A stretch of DNA of 44,193 bases from Clostridia bacterium (GCA_029098305.1 JAQXOB010000025.1:1-44193), one strand, 5' to 3'; positions 1 to 9,046 are shown, counted from the first letter of the stretch. Notes: a model not told the origin generated them from the letters alone. Program-made: numbers and translations.

Positions 1-348
<348 letters not shown>

Positions 349-422
349 GAGATATCTGGTGAAGCGAACGCTAAAGAGAAGCTTTATTTAAATCTTTATT
401 CAGTTTTCAGGGTGTATGCACC

Positions 423-458
423 AAGAGGTTCCAACATATGATTGGAACCTCTTTTATT
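423..458 (+). terminator. Intrinsic terminator of the rRNA operon
   Basis: A 12-bp perfect stem (423-434 with 442-453) with a 7-nt loop is followed by a T-rich run. It lies about 75 nt after the 23S 3' end and ends the rRNA transcript before ymdB. Confidence 0.9.
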
Positions 459-486
459 CTATCTGTGAAAGGTAGATGCTGTTTCT

Positions 487-1257
487 ATGAATTTGATGGT
501 TATAGGTGATGTTGTTGGTAGTATCGGATGCGATTTTCTCGCACAAAAATTACCCTCATTTAAAAGATTAAAAAATATAGATGTTGTAATTGTTAATGGA
601 GAGAATTCTGCTGATGGAAACGGCATAACTCCTATGTCGGCTCAAAAGATTTTTAATGCAGGTGCTGATGTTATTACAACAGGAAATCATGCTTTTCGAC
701 GAAAAGAAATGTACGATCTTTTTGATTCTCATCCTGCGATTATAAGACCGGCTAATTATCCAGATGGTACTACGCCCGGTAAGGGAATTTGCACTTTAGA
801 TATGTGTAGTTATAAAATTAATGTCATAAATCTTATTGGCGTTGCTTTTATGGAGAATCTTGATTGTCCGTTCAGAACTATTGACAAAATTCTTAGAGAA
901 AATGATGCTAATATTAATATTGTAGATTTTCATGCAGAAGCCACAGGTGAAAAAAGAGCAATGGGATATTATCTTGATGGTCGAGTTTCAGTGATATATG
1001 GCACACATACACACGTTTTGACTGCTGATGAAACAATTCTTCCAAACGGAACAGGCTATATTACAGATATTGGCATGACAGGCACTATACACTCAGTTTT
1101 GGGCGTTAAGCCAGAGCTTGTTATTTCTAAGCTTAAGGATAAAATGCCGGTTAGATTTGATTTGGCACAAGGTGATTGTAAATTAAATGGTGTTATTTTT
1201 AATATTAATACTAAAACCGGTAAAACTATCTCTGTAGAACGCATAGAAATAGTGTAA
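487..1257 (+). CDS. ymdB: YmdB-family metallophosphoesterase (putative 2',3'-cyclic nucleotide phosphodiesterase)
   Basis: The protein has 256 residues, the usual length for the YmdB/TIGR00282 family of cytosolic, di-metal phosphoesterases. In Bacillus this family hydrolyses cyclic nucleotides and affects the switch between motility and biofilm. Visible family motifs are the N-terminal IGDVVGS, VNGENSADGNGIT, TTGNHAF (metal-binding Asn-His), VDFHAEATGEK, GTHTHVLTADE and the C-terminal DIGMTG. The start is ATG at 487, with an AAAGGTAG-like ribosome site about 12 nt upstream, a rather long gap. The gene sits between an rRNA terminator and fakA. The fakA promoter lies in the 80-bp gap that follows, so ymdB may be monocistronic or partly co-transcribed. 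The biochemical substrate is inferred from the family. Confidence 0.93.
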   Translation: MNLMVIGDVVGSIGCDFLAQKLPSFKRLKNIDVVIVNGENSADGNGITPMSAQKIFNAGADVITTGNHAFRRKEMYDLFDSHPAIIRPANYPDGTTPGKGICTLDMCSYKINVINLIGVAFMENLDCPFRTIDKILRENDANINIVDFHAEATGEKRAMGYYLDGRVSVIYGTHTHVLTADETILPNGTGYITDIGMTGTIHSVLGVKPELVISKLKDKMPVRFDLAQGDCKLNGVIFNINTKTGKTISVERIEIV

Positions 1258-1274
1258 AATTATAGTATTAGTAT

Positions 1275-1303
1275 TTGCAATTTAATACTATATATGGTAT
1301 AAT
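1275..1303 (+). promoter_or_regulatory. Sigma-A-type promoter for fakA
   Basis: The -35 box TTGCAA (1275-1280) and the perfect -10 box TATAAT (1298-1303) are separated by 17 nt. A TG dinucleotide at 1295-1296 makes it an extended -10. It lies in the gap before the fakA start at 1339. Confidence 0.75.
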
Positions 1304-1338
1304 ATAAAAAATTATTTTGTATAGAAGGAAGTGTTGCT

Positions 1339-3012
1339 ATGATTAGTGGTTCATATTTAAAGAATGCAATCATATCTGGCGCAAATAATATTACAAATCA
1401 TAAAAAAGAAATTAATGATCTTAATATATTCCCGGTTCCTGATGGAGATACCGGCACAAATATGTCTATGACAATTAATTCAGCTAAAGAAGCATTACTT
1501 TATATGGACGATAATGCTTCCGCTGCTGAGGTTGCAGCTAAGGCTGCATCTGCAATGCTCAGAGGAGCAAGAGGTAACTCCGGAGTTATTCTCTCTATTT
1601 TATTTAGAGGATTCTCAAAAGCATTAGCAGAATCTAAAGAATTAAATGCCGCTACTATAGTAAAAAGTCTTAAAATAGGCGTTGAAGATGCCTATGGTGC
1701 AGTTATGAAGCCAACAGAGGGTACTATGCTGACTGTTGCACGTGTAGCATATGAGGATGCAGAAAAAGCCTTTAGAGATGGCTTGCCTACAATAAGTATC
1801 TGGAAAACAGTCGCAGAATCTGCACATAAAGCACTTGATACTACTCCCGATTTGCTTCCGGTCTTAAAGAGAGCCTGCGTTGTAGATGCAGGTGGCAGAG
1901 GAGTTTGTGATATATTTGATGGTATGCTTTCTGTTTTTGAGGGCAAAGGAATGATAGAAACAGAGAGAAAGAATGCTTCCGAAAGCGATGAAGAGGAAGA
2001 TAGCTTCAGAAGCGCTGCGGCTGAGTTTGATGATGATATCACATTCACCTATTGCACAGAAATTATCGTTGGCAGAGATCTAGAAATAGAAGATAATGAA
2101 CCTATGAATTTAAGAGCATATCTTGAGACGATAGGCGATTGCGTAGTTGTTGTAAGCGATGATGAAATAATAAAAGTTCATGTTCACACAGAAACACCTG
2201 GTCTTGTATTGCAAGAAGGATTAAAATATGGTCAGCTCCTTACAGTTAAGGTAGAAAACATGAAGGAGCAACATAAAAAAGCAGGGAATAAAAAGCCAGC
2301 ATCATCTAAAAGTGTTGCTAAGGAGAGCTTTTCATTTGCCGAGCCAACAGAGGAGATTGGATTTGTATCAGTTGCATCCGGTAATGGTATAGTATCATTG
2401 TTCAAAGAGTTAGGATGTTTGCACGTTGTAAGCGGTGGCCAAACAATGAACCCAAGCACAGATGATATCTACAAAGCAGTTATGGCAACTCCGGCAAAGA
2501 TAGTCTTTGTATTACCAAATAACAAAAACATTATTCTTGCTGCTGAGCAAGCAGTTCCGCTTGTAGAGGATAGACGTGTTATAGTAATACCTTCTAAGAC
2601 AATACCACAAGGTTTGTCAGCTATGCTCGCTTTTGATCCTGAAAGCAGTGTTGATGATAATAGAGATTCCATGATAGAATATATGAGTGGTGTTTCCACT
2701 GGTTCTGTAACATTTGCTGCAAGAAACTCTGAATTTGGCGGAAACAAAATTAAGGAAGGCGAAATCATTGCTCTCAACAACGGCAAGCTAACTATTACAG
2801 ATAAAGACCCTGTAAAAGCAACTGTTAAGCTTATCAAGAGCATGATTTCAAAGAGCACATCGTATATTACACTTATCTACGGTGAGGATATCTCTGAGGA
2901 GCAGGCTCGCATGGTTGAGGCAGCTGTAAACGATAAATACGGCAGAGATATCGAGGTCACTGTTGTAAATGGTGGACAGCCTGTTTATTACTTCTTGATT
3001 TCTATAGAGTGA
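1339..3012 (+). CDS. fakA: FakA/YloV-family fatty acid kinase, DAK2 (DhaL) domain protein
   Basis: The protein has 557 residues, typical of the YloV/FakA family. FakA phosphorylates fatty acids bound to a separate FakB (DegV-family) carrier, feeding exogenous fatty acids into phospholipid synthesis in the cytoplasm. The N-terminal DhaL nucleotide-binding domain (about residues 1-200) has the metal-ligand motif PDGDTGTN (Asp35, Asp37) and the glycine-rich RGARGNSGVILS. A middle acidic linker precedes a C-terminal domain of the FakA type that ends in PVYYFLISIE. The start ATG has GGAAG about 10 nt upstream. No fakB gene is seen in the window, so the carrier must be encoded elsewhere. The gene has its own promoter and a terminator after it. 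Confidence 0.93.
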   Translation: MISGSYLKNAIISGANNITNHKKEINDLNIFPVPDGDTGTNMSMTINSAKEALLYMDDNASAAEVAAKAASAMLRGARGNSGVILSILFRGFSKALAESKELNAATIVKSLKIGVEDAYGAVMKPTEGTMLTVARVAYEDAEKAFRDGLPTISIWKTVAESAHKALDTTPDLLPVLKRACVVDAGGRGVCDIFDGMLSVFEGKGMIETERKNASESDEEEDSFRSAAAEFDDDITFTYCTEIIVGRDLEIEDNEPMNLRAYLETIGDCVVVVSDDEIIKVHVHTETPGLVLQEGLKYGQLLTVKVENMKEQHKKAGNKKPASSKSVAKESFSFAEPTEEIGFVSVASGNGIVSLFKELGCLHVVSGGQTMNPSTDDIYKAVMATPAKIVFVLPNNKNIILAAEQAVPLVEDRRVIVIPSKTIPQGLSAMLAFDPESSVDDNRDSMIEYMSGVSTGSVTFAARNSEFGGNKIKEGEIIALNNGKLTITDKDPVKATVKLIKSMISKSTSYITLIYGEDISEEQARMVEAAVNDKYGRDIEVTVVNGGQPVYYFLISIE

Positions 3013-3029
3013 TAAAATATGAATTATTT

Positions 3030-3066
3030 TTAAGCAATCATCATATGGTGATTGCTTAATTTTTGT
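3030..3066 (+). terminator. Intrinsic terminator after fakA
   Basis: An 11-bp perfect stem (3030-3040 with 3049-3059) has an 8-nt loop and is followed by a run of T. It lies 18 nt after the fakA stop. Confidence 0.9.
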
Positions 3067-3105
3067 CTAAAGTAGACCAATTATTACATATTATTACCAA
3101 AAATA

Positions 3106-3135
3106 TAGACATTCTAAATATCTTTGTGTTATACT
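3106..3135 (+). promoter_or_regulatory. Putative promoter for the membrane-anchored surface protein
   Basis: TAGACA (3106-3111) and TATACT (3130-3135) are separated by 18 nt, about 55 nt before the start codon at 3190. The boxes are good but not perfect matches. Confidence 0.5.
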
Positions 3136-3189
3136 AATGTTCTTGATTTAAAAGAATATTTATAAATTAGAGTTAGGGTCTATAATAAT

Positions 3190-3927
3190 ATGTTAAAAAG
3201 AATTACAGCAATAATTTTTTCTATTGCTTTTATTATCAATCTAAATTTGACAGCTTCTGCACTGCCGGAAGCACATCTAAAAACAGAAGGAAATACAATT
3301 ATTTTCTCGTTTGGTGGGTGTGATGCTGATATCGTGCGTTTTGTGCTTCATTATGATAACACAAAGGCTGAAATCAACAGTATAAAGACCACTGATAATG
3401 CAAGGCTGAGGTATAATGACAAAGACTCAGCCACAACAATTCTATATTATAAGAATAATGGTGTTTCCGATGGAAATAAGAGCGAAATCAACATAAAGTT
3501 CAAAAAGAACTTTCATGGAAAATTCTATGTAACCAACAGTGAAATGATTGATAGCAAAGGAAATCATTCAGATATGATTTGTGATGATGTAATTGAGGTG
3601 TCACAAGCAGGTGGTAAGGTAAATATCACTACATCTAAGTCCGTCAAATCATCAAACTCTGATTCAAAGAATAAGTCGGGTAATTCATCTAAGCCCACAG
3701 TGCCATCTGTCGATACGCCTGATCAGAATCAAATAGACGAACTTGATGAACCGGATATAATAATGCTTGATGGTAATGATAATTCAATTAAAATGCTTTT
3801 TATTGGATTTGCTGTCGGTCTTTTCTTCGTCATTTCCATGGTAATAGTATATAGAATTGGTAAAAATTCCTCTAAAAAGGATAAAGAAGAAAAAAATTCT
3901 GAAAATAGCTATTTAAAGGATGACTAA
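3190..3927 (+). CDS. Secreted, membrane-anchored protein with a possible cohesin-like domain
   Basis: The protein has 245 residues. Residues 1-24 form a signal peptide ending at TASA. Residues about 25-140 look like an all-beta domain. The pattern VRFVLHYDNTKAEINSI, then SEINIKFKKNFHGKFYVTNS followed by a DSKGN turn, resembles strands of the cohesin/CBM sandwich fold. Residues about 145-195 are a Ser/Lys/Pro/Asp linker. Residues about 199-222 are one transmembrane helix, followed by a Lys/Glu-rich cytoplasmic tail. There is no LPXTG motif or S-layer domain, so the C-terminal helix is the anchor. It ends convergently against a dockerin-protein gene across a shared terminator. If the domain is a cohesin, this would be a cell-surface dockerin receptor. 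That is an inference from strand pattern and context; a generic beta-sandwich is the alternative. The ribosome site before the ATG is weak. Confidence 0.7.
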   Translation: MLKRITAIIFSIAFIINLNLTASALPEAHLKTEGNTIIFSFGGCDADIVRFVLHYDNTKAEINSIKTTDNARLRYNDKDSATTILYYKNNGVSDGNKSEINIKFKKNFHGKFYVTNSEMIDSKGNHSDMICDDVIEVSQAGGKVNITTSKSVKSSNSDSKNKSGNSSKPTVPSVDTPDQNQIDELDEPDIIMLDGNDNSIKMLFIGFAVGLFFVISMVIVYRIGKNSSKKDKEEKNSENSYLKDD

Positions 3928-4142
3928 ATGCTTAAACTATTTTTTACATAAAGAAAAGAAATGTTATGAAATTGAAAAATCCTTATAACAAGGTGTCTAT
4001 GTAAGACTTGTATGTGGATTAAAACCAAATAACATAATTGTTATTTGCTTCTGATTTTTCCTGAAAATAGGGAATATGTACCGAGATAACGATGTCATCA
4101 TACTAGTTATCACAATCATTAATAAAATCTAATAAAAAAGCA

Positions 4143-4190
4143 AGCCTCAAAGCTTTGGTTTTATCAAAGCTTTGAGGCTATATTTTTATA
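4143..4190. terminator. Bidirectional intrinsic terminator between convergent genes
   Basis: A 15-bp perfect stem (4143-4157 with 4165-4179) has a 7-nt loop. T-rich sequence follows on the plus strand, and an A-rich stretch precedes it that gives a T run on the minus strand. It can end both the gene at 3190 and the one at 4207. The rest of 3928-4206 shows no gene. Confidence 0.9.
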
Positions 4191-4206
4191 TTGTAGATAT
4201 GCTAAA

Positions 4207-7200
4207 TTATAATAACGAGGATATCAGTTTAGCGATATATTTCTGAATAAGTGTTATATCAAGCATTGTAATTATGCCATCATAATCAACATCAGCATTT
4301 GTTGTTTGAATTTCGTTTAATTCAATTATCAATGCAACCTTTTTTTGTGCCATCACCACATCTTCCATAGTGACTTTTCCATCCAGATTCACATCTCCAA
4401 GTATGATTTCATCTGTATCAGTAAAGTAGTCATCAATTATCATATCACTATCTGATTCTATGTCAGATTCGTTGTCAGTGATATCTAAGTCACTTTCAAC
4501 AATATCTAAGTCACTTTCGATTAGCAATGTATCACTATCAGTCATATCATAGTCACTGCTGTCTATTGATGGTTCGCTGTCTGTTTCTTCGAGAAAATCG
4601 CTGTCATCTATCATAAATTCGTCTTTCCATACCGCATACAGAACAATATCATCATTTACAATGATTTTCCCATTTGGTACATATGTAGACCTAGTGGCTG
4701 TTTGATCTTCACTCCAGCCTAGGAATATATAACCGGGATTAAATGGTATCATGCCCCATATTGTCATGGTGCAACCTTGCAAGCAAGTTTGTGTTGGGAA
4801 AAATCCACCAACACCGTTTAGATTGTAAGAGATTTTGCACTCCTTTGGTAAATTTTCGATGGAGCTATCAGTATTAGAGTCTTTGATTTCGCTGTCTGTA
4901 GATGAATCCACTTCACTATCTACTATCACGGTATCTTTAAGCCACACAGCATATAATATAAGATCCTTTTCTACTACGATTTGCTCTGATGGATTAAATA
5001 ATTCTTCTGTATTATAGTTATTTGCACTCCATCCTACAAATGTGTAGCCTTGTTTAAAAGGAATTGTAGATGCCAGCGTTAGTATATCTCCCTCTTTGCA
5101 TTGCTGTGTTGGTATTAGTCCAATTCCGCCATTTAGGTTATAGCTTACAGTGTAGTATCTTATAGGAACATCTGTAGAAGTATCAGATTGAATTTTCTCC
5201 CAAACTGCATAGAGCGTAACAGATGTATCAAGTGTAAAGGTATCTCCTTTTTTGTACTCAGGTTTAGTAGCATTCTTATTTGTAGACCAGCCAAGGAAGA
5301 TGTATCCATCTCTTGTGGGTTCTTTGGTTGACAAAACAATGTTTTTTCCTGTGCTTTTCGTTTGACTTGAAGGTGCTCCTGTACCACCGTTTGCATCATA
5401 ATAGATAACATAGTTATTGCCAATTGAAAATGTAATCTTATCGCTATATGTGTTGTAGTTATAGTATTTTGTATTTGTTGAGGTTATAGATGCTGTATAG
5501 GTGCCTGCAGGTAAGCAAACATCATATTGCAATGTAATTAGATCCTCAATGTCAATAAATGGAGTTTTGGTTGTGTTAGTACCATTCCAAACTTTCAGAT
5601 TGTATGTACGACTATCATATTTTCCTACAAGCTCCGAAATTGTCCATTGAAGTGTTGTTTTTTCATTTGGTTTGCCGATTGATTTAACAGAGATAACAGA
5701 TTTTGCAGGTGCTGCCGGTTTTTTATAGGATATACCCTCAAAGTTCAGACTATTAATTTTTAGCGATTGTGCTCTTAATGAGTTGTATTCCCATTGCTGT
5801 ATATTTGCACCGGAGGATATTTTGCCGGACATAACATCAAGAACCAGTGCAGTCTCTCCGCTATTCACATTCATCAGGACCATATTTCCACCAATGGTAG
5901 AGATATACCATCTTTGATTTTTTTGACCATTATCTATTGACATTTTGACATTAGTGCCATTGGTTTTAGAGGTGCCGTCGGTTGACAAAACATATCCAAG
6001 ATGACCATTATATTCATTATATATAGTATATGATGAATCGTTACTATTTTTTTTGAAGTGCCAAATTTGCTTTGGGTTATAAGTATCATTTAGTTTAGAA
6101 ATTCTTACATTATTTCCTTCACTTTCGAGATATTTTGAATAGCTATTTGTCGCAATATGTGCATAAAAGTCAGTTCCAAATAATTTGACATTTTGGGCTG
6201 CTGTATGGCATGCTTGCATTCTGATTATAGTGTTTGCACCTGCGATACCATCAGCCGACATACCATTGGTATTCTGAAAGCTTTTTACAACAGACTCTGT
6301 AGCATTACCATACATACCGTCAACAGAGATGCTGTAACCCAATTTGCTAAATGTAGCTTGCAACCATTTTACATCTTCTCCGGAGGTGTAATTTCGTAGT
6401 GTTCTAACCGGCATCGGATAGTTGTTTGGATCATTAACATCATAGCCAGGTTTAATAACTTGTGAATTGCTTGTGGTAAGCTGTACAGTAGAATATCTTG
6501 CTGTTTCTTCACCATAGTTCCATTTAATATGATAACGGTCTAAGTTATGTGAATTGATTATAGGTGTGCCCGAGCTGTTCATGCCAATACAAAAGTAAGC
6601 GTGATCCCACACACCATCGTTAGTCCAGTCTACAAACAAAGGAGAGCCTACAAAAATATCAGCGTCAGATGGGTCATTTACTAGCTTTCCTCTGTTGTTA
6701 CCCATCCATTGTCTTAAGTATTTTGCGCCGGTCCAGGTGGCACTTCTATTAGAGGATGATTTGTAGTACCAACCATTTGTTCCATAAGGCTCACATTTAA
6801 TCTGTGGCATACCACCAGCATAAATACACTGAGAGACAAAGTTAGCACAATCACCGCCAACACCATTAAAGTTAGCGTATGATGTATTATAGGATAATGC
6901 GTATTCATCAGAATATTCCACTGCAGCAGTAACATTATAAGAGTTGTAGATGCTGTATCCTCTTGGTGCAGACCTATTATTATTATTATTATTATTATTA
7001 TTTTCAGCAACGATATCTGTATCTATATCCTCATCGATATGTATATCTGGTGTTTCTATAAGGTTGTCTATGTAGTTATCTTCGATTATTTTGATATTCC
7101 CATTAGTCATCTGTAATAACAGCTCGTGATTTGTGCCAAATCCCGAAACATCAAATGCTATTTTAGTATCTACAGTATCATCATAGTCGAAAAAAGTGTA

Positions 7201-7581
7201 TTCATATAAATTTATCGAGATTTTATCATCGTAAGAGGTGCAGGATTGTAATACACCTGTTACATCAGCGTCATAAATTTCAATTTCAGATTGCTTCTCG
7301 AATAATCTAATAGCATTTTTTCTATTATCTGTGTCTTGAGTGTTAATAAAGTCAGACTCTCTTTTAGATATATATTCGTTCAAACACTTGAGCAAATCCT
7401 TTTTATATACTAAATCGACATTTTCCTCTATAATAATATTATCAGTAGAGCCAAACTTAGTTTCTTTTAACAAGTGACAGTTTTTGTAGTCGTCGTTAGT
7501 TGCATTAGCACCAATACAACATAAAAGATTTGATAATACAAGAGTTAACGCCAAAAAAATTGGAATTATTCTCTTTTTCAT
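4207..7581 (-). CDS. Large secreted dockerin protein: Amidase_6, peptidoglycan-binding, ricin-type lectin, InlB-type repeats
   Basis: The protein has 1124 residues from ATG at 7581, which follows AGGGGA at a proper distance; the open frame extends 14 codons upstream without support. Order: signal peptide (1-27); uncharacterised region (to about 190); nine-Asn tract; Amidase_6-like cysteine amidase with GDCANFVSQC (Cys245) and WDHAYF (His327); peptidoglycan-binding module (about 390-455); ricin-B-like lectin (about 465-610) with QIWHF and QRWYIS; Ig/Fn3-like stretch (about 615-715); three InlB/Flg_new-type repeats (about 720-790, 805-880, 915-985), each ending LYAVW; Asp/Ser/Thr-rich linker; C-terminal type I dockerin (about 1058-1124) with two intact calcium loops (GDVNLDGKVTMED and ADVDYDGIITMLD). 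It is probably exported and docked onto a cohesin. The substrate is likely peptide or cell-wall glycopeptide, but this is inferred from modules only. Confidence 0.9.
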   Translation of the reverse strand: MKKRIIPIFLALTLVLSNLLCCIGANATNDDYKNCHLLKETKFGSTDNIIIEENVDLVYKKDLLKCLNEYISKRESDFINTQDTDNRKNAIRLFEKQSEIEIYDADVTGVLQSCTSYDDKISINLYEYTFFDYDDTVDTKIAFDVSGFGTNHELLLQMTNGNIKIIEDNYIDNLIETPDIHIDEDIDTDIVAENNNNNNNNNRSAPRGYSIYNSYNVTAAVEYSDEYALSYNTSYANFNGVGGDCANFVSQCIYAGGMPQIKCEPYGTNGWYYKSSSNRSATWTGAKYLRQWMGNNRGKLVNDPSDADIFVGSPLFVDWTNDGVWDHAYFCIGMNSSGTPIINSHNLDRYHIKWNYGEETARYSTVQLTTSNSQVIKPGYDVNDPNNYPMPVRTLRNYTSGEDVKWLQATFSKLGYSISVDGMYGNATESVVKSFQNTNGMSADGIAGANTIIRMQACHTAAQNVKLFGTDFYAHIATNSYSKYLESEGNNVRISKLNDTYNPKQIWHFKKNSNDSSYTIYNEYNGHLGYVLSTDGTSKTNGTNVKMSIDNGQKNQRWYISTIGGNMVLMNVNSGETALVLDVMSGKISSGANIQQWEYNSLRAQSLKINSLNFEGISYKKPAAPAKSVISVKSIGKPNEKTTLQWTISELVGKYDSRTYNLKVWNGTNTTKTPFIDIEDLITLQYDVCLPAGTYTASITSTNTKYYNYNTYSDKITFSIGNNYVIYYDANGGTGAPSSQTKSTGKNIVLSTKEPTRDGYIFLGWSTNKNATKPEYKKGDTFTLDTSVTLYAVWEKIQSDTSTDVPIRYYTVSYNLNGGIGLIPTQQCKEGDILTLASTIPFKQGYTFVGWSANNYNTEELFNPSEQIVVEKDLILYAVWLKDTVIVDSEVDSSTDSEIKDSNTDSSIENLPKECKISYNLNGVGGFFPTQTCLQGCTMTIWGMIPFNPGYIFLGWSEDQTATRSTYVPNGKIIVNDDIVLYAVWKDEFMIDDSDFLEETDSEPSIDSSDYDMTDSDTLLIESDLDIVESDLDITDNESDIESDSDMIIDDYFTDTDEIILGDVNLDGKVTMEDVVMAQKKVALIIELNEIQTTNADVDYDGIITMLDITLIQKYIAKLISSLL
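6976..7002 (-). repeat. Trinucleotide microsatellite encoding Asn9
   Basis: Nine uninterrupted ATT units on the plus strand (AAT on the coding strand) encode nine asparagines between the N-terminal region and the amidase domain. Uninterrupted triplets can change copy number by slippage without breaking the frame. Confidence 0.95.
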
Positions 7582-7708
7582 AAAATTACATCCCCTAAAT
7601 ACTAGGTATAGCAAATATCGCATTATTTTATATGGTTACAAAATGCTAATTAAATATAAATTTAACAATAAATGCCACACTATAAATAACATTCTAAACC
7701 ACTATTAG

Positions 7709-7735
7709 TTTAGCACATTAAATTTAGCACATTAA
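7709..7735. repeat. Tandem 13-bp direct repeat, possible operator
   Basis: TTTAGCACATTAA occurs at 7709-7721 and again at 7723-7735, a period of 14 bp. It lies about 130 bp upstream of the dockerin-amidase start and 85 bp upstream of the aro operon -35 box. A role as a protein-binding site is conjecture. Confidence 0.6.
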
Positions 7736-7819
7736 TAGCAAAAAATCAACACTTTATATAAAAATATAATCTAATTCTACAAATTTTTGGTGGAGATATA
7801 TTCAAAGAGTAATAATCAA

Positions 7820-7848
7820 TTGAATTTTTTAAATTATTATGTTAGAAT
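7820..7848 (+). promoter_or_regulatory. Putative promoter of the aromatic amino acid operon
   Basis: TTGAAT (7820-7825) and TAGAAT (7843-7848) are separated by 17 nt, which leaves about 80 nt of leader before the pheA start. Confidence 0.6.
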
Positions 7849-7934
7849 AAAATGTCAAAATAAATCTTTAAATAATATTAGTTTTACAAAATCAGAGTAG
7901 ACCAATTTTTGAATAAAAAGTAGGAGAATAACAA

Positions 7935-9032
7935 ATGGATGAACTAAAAAAAGCACGTGTTGAGATAGAAAATATAGATACAGAAATGGCAAAGCTGTTT
8001 GAAAAAAGAATGAGTCTTAGTGAAACAATAGCAGCTTATAAAAAAGAACACGCACTTCCTGTAAAAGATCAGCAGAGAGAATCAGAGATTATAAATAAAT
8101 ATAAATCAAATATCCATAGTACACAGATTATGTCATACTATACTCAGTTTCTCAAAAACATTATTTCTCTTTCATGCCAGTATCAATCAATGCTTATGAG
8201 TGGACAGAGAGTTGCTTATTGCGGTGTTGAGGGTGCATTTGCATATATTGCTACCAAGCGTATGTTTCCTGATGCATCCCTTGTTGCATATCCTAGTTTT
8301 TCTGATGTTTATGCATCAGTTGAAAGAGGTGAGTGTGACTGCGCCGTATTACCACTTGAAAACAGCTACGCAGGAGAAGTTGGAACAGTTATGGATCTTA
8401 TATTCTCAGGCGATTTGTATGTAAATCGTGTTATAGATGTGCCAATACGTCATAATTTGATTGCTAATAAAGACTCAGATATTTCTCAAATTAAAACAGT
8501 TATAAGTCACACACAAGCATTACACCAATGCAAAAAATATATTGACGATCACAATTTTGATACAATGTCATATTCCAACACAGCGGTTGCTGCAAAGTAT
8601 GTCAAAGAAACCAATGATCCTTCATTAGCGGCGATTGCCTCAGAAGAAACAGCAGAATTTTTTGATTTGAAAATTATTGACAGTGCAATCAACGATGTGA
8701 CAAATAATACAACACGCTTTGCAGCCTTCTCGCGTGTGCAGAGCAAGCCTAGTGCCCTTGGCGTGAGAGAAAACGAAAGTTTTATTATCGTTTTCACAGT
8801 CGAAAACAAAGCAGGTTCTTTGGCACAAACCTTAAATATTGTGGGTGCCCATGGATTTAATATGCGCAGTCTTCGTAGCAGACCTATGAAAAATCTCCAG
8901 TGGAGTTATTTTTTCTATCTTGAGGCCGAAGGCAATATAAACAATCAAAACGGACAGGATATGCTCAGAGAACTATCAGCTATTTGTGCCAGATTAAAGG
9001 TGATTGGCACATTCTGCACTGATGATATATGA
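7935..9032 (+). CDS. pheA: Bifunctional chorismate mutase / prephenate dehydratase
   Basis: The protein has 365 residues and three domains. An AroQ-class chorismate mutase (about 1-85, starting MDELKKARVEIENID) converts chorismate to prephenate. A prephenate dehydratase domain (about 90-275, starting RVAYCGVEGAFAY, with the TTRF motif near its end) makes phenylpyruvate. A C-terminal ACT domain (about 283-360) is the phenylalanine-feedback site; the usual GALV and ESRP motifs read GSLA and RSRP here. The start ATG follows AGGAG. It is the first gene of the operon, and its stop lies 14 nt before the chosen aroB start. The cytosolic enzyme is likely feedback-inhibited by phenylalanine, inferred from the ACT domain. 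Confidence 0.96.
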   Translation: MDELKKARVEIENIDTEMAKLFEKRMSLSETIAAYKKEHALPVKDQQRESEIINKYKSNIHSTQIMSYYTQFLKNIISLSCQYQSMLMSGQRVAYCGVEGAFAYIATKRMFPDASLVAYPSFSDVYASVERGECDCAVLPLENSYAGEVGTVMDLIFSGDLYVNRVIDVPIRHNLIANKDSDISQIKTVISHTQALHQCKKYIDDHNFDTMSYSNTAVAAKYVKETNDPSLAAIASEETAEFFDLKIIDSAINDVTNNTTRFAAFSRVQSKPSALGVRENESFIIVFTVENKAGSLAQTLNIVGAHGFNMRSLRSRPMKNLQWSYFFYLEAEGNINNQNGQDMLRELSAICARLKVIGTFCTDDI

Positions 9033-9046
9033 TAGGAGAAAGCCAT

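Larger units (their letters stand above)
7582..7934. other. Divergent intergenic region between the dockerin-amidase gene and pheA
   Basis: This 353-bp, very AT-rich stretch separates divergent genes. It contains a 13-bp tandem repeat (7709-7735) and the likely aro operon promoter (7820-7848). I found no T-box, trp-type leader peptide, riboswitch or terminator hairpin in it, and no convincing small ORF. Confidence 0.6.

Noticed and set aside
6714-7010. Minus-strand open frame with an Ile-rich N-terminus
   Set aside because: It is an alternative frame through the AAT microsatellite inside the dockerin-amidase gene.
3071-7907. Shared 12-mer AGTAGACCAATT at 3071-3082 and 7896-7907
   Set aside because: In 44 kb of AT-rich DNA many 12-mer pairs occur by chance, and the two copies sit at different positions relative to promoters.
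7600-7934. Possible T-box or leader attenuator before pheA
   Set aside because: No T-box core sequence, specifier stem or terminator hairpin was found in the leader.
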